Below, piece after piece: positions 61,705-64,000 of a stretch of DNA of 64,000 nucleotides. Source of the DNA: Hydractinia symbiolongicarpus (lineage: Eukaryota > Cnidaria > Hydrozoa > Anthoathecata > Hydractiniidae); the NCBI RefSeq assembly GCF_029227915.1, contig NC_079883.1, positions 27,528,001-27,592,000 on the forward strand, given 5' to 3'. Below the pieces are notes generated by a model that worked only from the letters and a program-made list of their open reading frames with translations, was not told where the DNA came from and searched no databases. Each line of letters opens with the position of its first letter. The stretch's first letter is position 1. A program made the translations under genes and the position numbers.

Positions 61705-62150
61705 AGAGGATGATTCTGATTCATCAGATCCTGATTTTAAGCATTCGGAGTCTGAAAGCTCTTCTGATGAGGAGCAACAACACGTTGTAAATAAAGAAGC
61801 AGATCCAAATTTCAGGCAAAAAATAAGGAGATAAATGCCCGGAATGCTACAGCACAAGGAAGGAAGAAGACGTATCAAGCAAGTTACCTGACATAGCAGA
61901 GAGATGCAATTACAAGATACCTGGTCGCGAGATGATAGCGATCCTGTAATGCACAAATTTTCCGCAATGGCTGGACTTTGGCAATGAGAACATCGAAATT
62001 TTGTATTATTCGAAATTGTTTATCACAGATGATAATGAACTAGTTTCAGCGCAAACAAAATTGTATGCTGATCAATATACTGAAGCAAATCCTGATAGTG
62101 CAACATCCCGGTAGTGGAAAACAGTCTTTATTCAAGAGCCAAAAGTATGA
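61705..62150 (+). pseudogene. piggyBac-like transposase remnant
   Basis: An acidic Ser-rich start (EDDSDSSDPDFKHSESESSS) is followed, after stops, by ILYYSKLFITDDNELVSAQT and KLYADQYTEANPDSATSR, then a stop and WKTVF. This resembles the beginning of piggyBac transposases: an acidic leader, then the block YF..F.TDELL..I...TN.YA.Q and SRWK.V. The catalytic region is absent. The Ser-rich minus-strand ORF at 61693-61956 is its antisense shadow. Confidence 0.5.
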
Positions 62151-63429
62151 TCAAAAAAGTATGATTATGATATTGAGCTTGTGGAGGTTACAAAATGTTT
62201 TTGTTAGATTGCTAAACTAAGTTTTCAAAAAAAAAAATTTTACAATTGCAAGGCAGCAGGTAGCAGGCTATTGAATTTCGCGGCGGAGCAATCATATCAG
62301 CAGTAATCGTTATTTACAATGTTATGTACACGTGGCTAAGCAGGCAGCGTAAAACCTTCTTTTAGGGGGAAACATTGTCTTCGAACCAGGTAGGTGCATT
62401 AACCACAGCCCTTGAAAGTTTAAGAGTGTAAATGCTACATATACTTACTACAATAAGTATAGATCGTGTCGTGTTTCCTCCACAGTCTTTATCTTCTACT
62501 CTGTTATTATTGTGTATCGAGTGTTGTTTTGTTTCGTATTTTTGATTTCCGCCAGCGAAGGCGGAATCTTTAAAATCGTCTGAGGAGATAGATAGAGAGA
62601 TAGGGAGATAGATAGAGACAGCGCAGCTAGGCTGGACGCCCGAAACTTATCCAGGCTAAAGATTTTTTTCTGAGAACGAGGCTAAAATGAGTTTTAAGCC
62701 AATAAGAATCCTAAAAGTGCAACAGATTGTTTTATTATCCAATGAACAATACTTTATTTTAAGGTTTATATGCTATCGAAAGTTAAAGCTCGTGCAGTGT
62801 AGCATAAGGAAGATCGTCTTACAATGTGCCATCTTTGATGTTACGTTATTTCTTTCTTTCTATACAATTTTGCAAGTACGTAGACTAAAGCTATATTCAG
62901 CAGAACTAATTAATTATTCATGTATTTTATTTTTTATTTATTGAGTTGTATTTTAACATTACAGGTTAGTTACAATAATAATTGAGAATACTCAATGATT
63001 TGTTTAACCCATAATTCTCCGTTTTCAAGATCAACTTCAAATTTTAAAATCTTTTAGGCTAATGGCGGAAATCTTCAAGCCCCTGTGCTTCTTGTTTATT
63101 TTTCCATTGATGTTGAAGTCATTGATGAAGTTAGATGTCTTCTTTATTTAACTTAAGTCATAAGTTTACGGCACTGTGTGTTGCTGCATAAAATCCGAGA
63201 ACTTTGCCAACTTCAAACAAATGCCTTTTATGTGATAACAAATGCGCATGCGCTACGACCTAACTTTCAGAATCGTCAGGAAAACATTTGCTGTCTAACT
63301 GGCGAACTGTTGTCAAATAATATTCTAATTTATTGTTTTTAACCTGGAATCCTGGCATGAAATTCTCATAAAGCATATTCTTATACAATAAAAGCGTGCA
63401 CTACTGGACGTCCGTCCGACAGATTACTC
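62151..63429. other. Non-coding stretch with simple repeats
   Basis: Contains a GGAGATAGATAGAGAGATAG simple repeat at about 62583-62622 and an inverted word near 62550 (TCCGCC-AGCGAA-GGCGGA). Nothing else was recognised. Confidence 0.5.
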
Positions 63430-63740
63430 CATTACCGACTGGTAGCCTTATAGTAAAGCGTTTGCTTCCAGTGCGGAAGGTCTTGGGTTCAAACCTTGGC
63501 CGAGTCATTTCAGAGACTATAAACGTGTAAATCTACCCTTTCTTCTTAGCGCTCAGCAGGAGAATAGGATTGCTATCTTAAACGGTAGTCTAGTTGAGCC
63601 ACTGCTGTGCTTGCACGCCTTCGGTAGCTCAAATGGGAGCTTTAAATGAACTATGATCCCCTTCGCAGGACCCTCATTGATAACAGTACTAATAGGAACT
63701 GAAGAGGCTATTCTGGATAAATAATTTCAATAATAATAAT
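63430..63740 (+). mobile_element. tRNA-derived SINE, full-length-looking copy
   Basis: Head with A-box-like GGTAGCCTTATAGTAAAGCG and B-box-like GGGTTCAAACC, then a body (GGTAGCTCAAATGGGAGC, GCAGGACCCTCATTGATAAC) and a tail with AATAATAATAATAATAG. The same order occurs at 21965-22188 (minus), and the body alone at 15230. No intact tRNA fold is expected. Confidence 0.75.
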
Positions 63741-64000
63741 AATAGTGACCTTTTATGATGTTGGTTGCATAATAATTAGATCTTTCTAACAAGTTTGCCT
63801 AAAGTATTGGTAACTAACTCAATATTTCACCGACCATGATGACTGATGACCAATTAAAAACACAAAAAATTGTAAAATAAGATTGTCTCGCATTCGGGCG
63901 AACAACCTTTATATTTTTTATGCTTTATTTAGTTTCCTTACCTTGAAAGAACCCACAAATCGAAAAGCTAAACGTCAAACAGTCGGTTAGATTTTTCCTC

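Noticed and set aside
61693-61956. Ser-rich minus-strand ORF
   Set aside because: Antisense shadow of the acidic leader of the piggyBac-like remnant.
63430-63520. Functional tRNA gene
   Set aside because: A and B boxes are present but the arms do not pair as a cloverleaf, and the sequence continues into a repeated SINE body.

Overview
The window is nuclear DNA of an animal with many short introns. It is AT-rich and full of repeats. A cnidarian, perhaps a hydrozoan, fits best: secreted EMI/EGF proteins ending in a SUEL (rhamnose-binding) lectin domain, DIRS, Helitron-like and THAP/DDE transposon remnants, a tRNA-derived SINE, and splice-acceptor-like sites just before several start codons, as expected where spliced leaders are used. 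The species assignment is inference. No bacterial feature or CRISPR array was seen. I read the exons by hand and checked splice phases. Every gene below stays in one frame across all listed junctions.

Layout. (1) 1-13825, minus strand: 5' two thirds of a kinesin-3 motor of the KIF16B/STARD9 type, with motor, neck and FHA domains; its 3' end lies beyond the left edge. One intron holds a 21-bp minisatellite. (2) 16198-20515 and 23144-29614, plus strand: tandem paralogous genes for secreted EMI-EGF-lectin proteins, about 420 and 556 residues. The second gene has gained a run of near-identical EGF exons and carries one broken EGF exon. Their last (lectin) exons are almost identical, although the rest has diverged. 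(3) 29757-36811, minus strand, tail to tail with the second lectin gene: a complete 13-exon MOCS3 (UBA4) gene of 449 residues. Two of its introns appear to be U12-type AT-AC introns, and a third contains a dead THAP/DDE transposon. (4) 37.3-48.0 kb: mobile-element territory, with a Harbinger-type MITE containing Helitron-like copies, a decayed DIRS retroelement, a foldback element, a LINE fragment and a 1.3-kb terminal-inverted-repeat element. (5) 48578-56554, plus strand: mitochondrial translation initiation factor 2. (6) 57228-60103, plus strand: mitochondrial UMP-CMP kinase 2 (CMPK2). (7) 60.1-64 kb: a piggyBac-like remnant and a SINE, no gene recognised.

The housekeeping genes act in separate processes: endosome transport, sulfur transfer to URM1 and molybdopterin synthase, mitochondrial translation, and mitochondrial nucleotide supply. 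The lectin pair is the lineage-specific part and shows recent exon duplication, exon decay and apparent gene conversion. The best candidates for something new are the paired AT-AC introns in MOCS3, the EMI-EGF-SUEL architecture with an eight-cysteine EGF variant, and the converted lectin exon.
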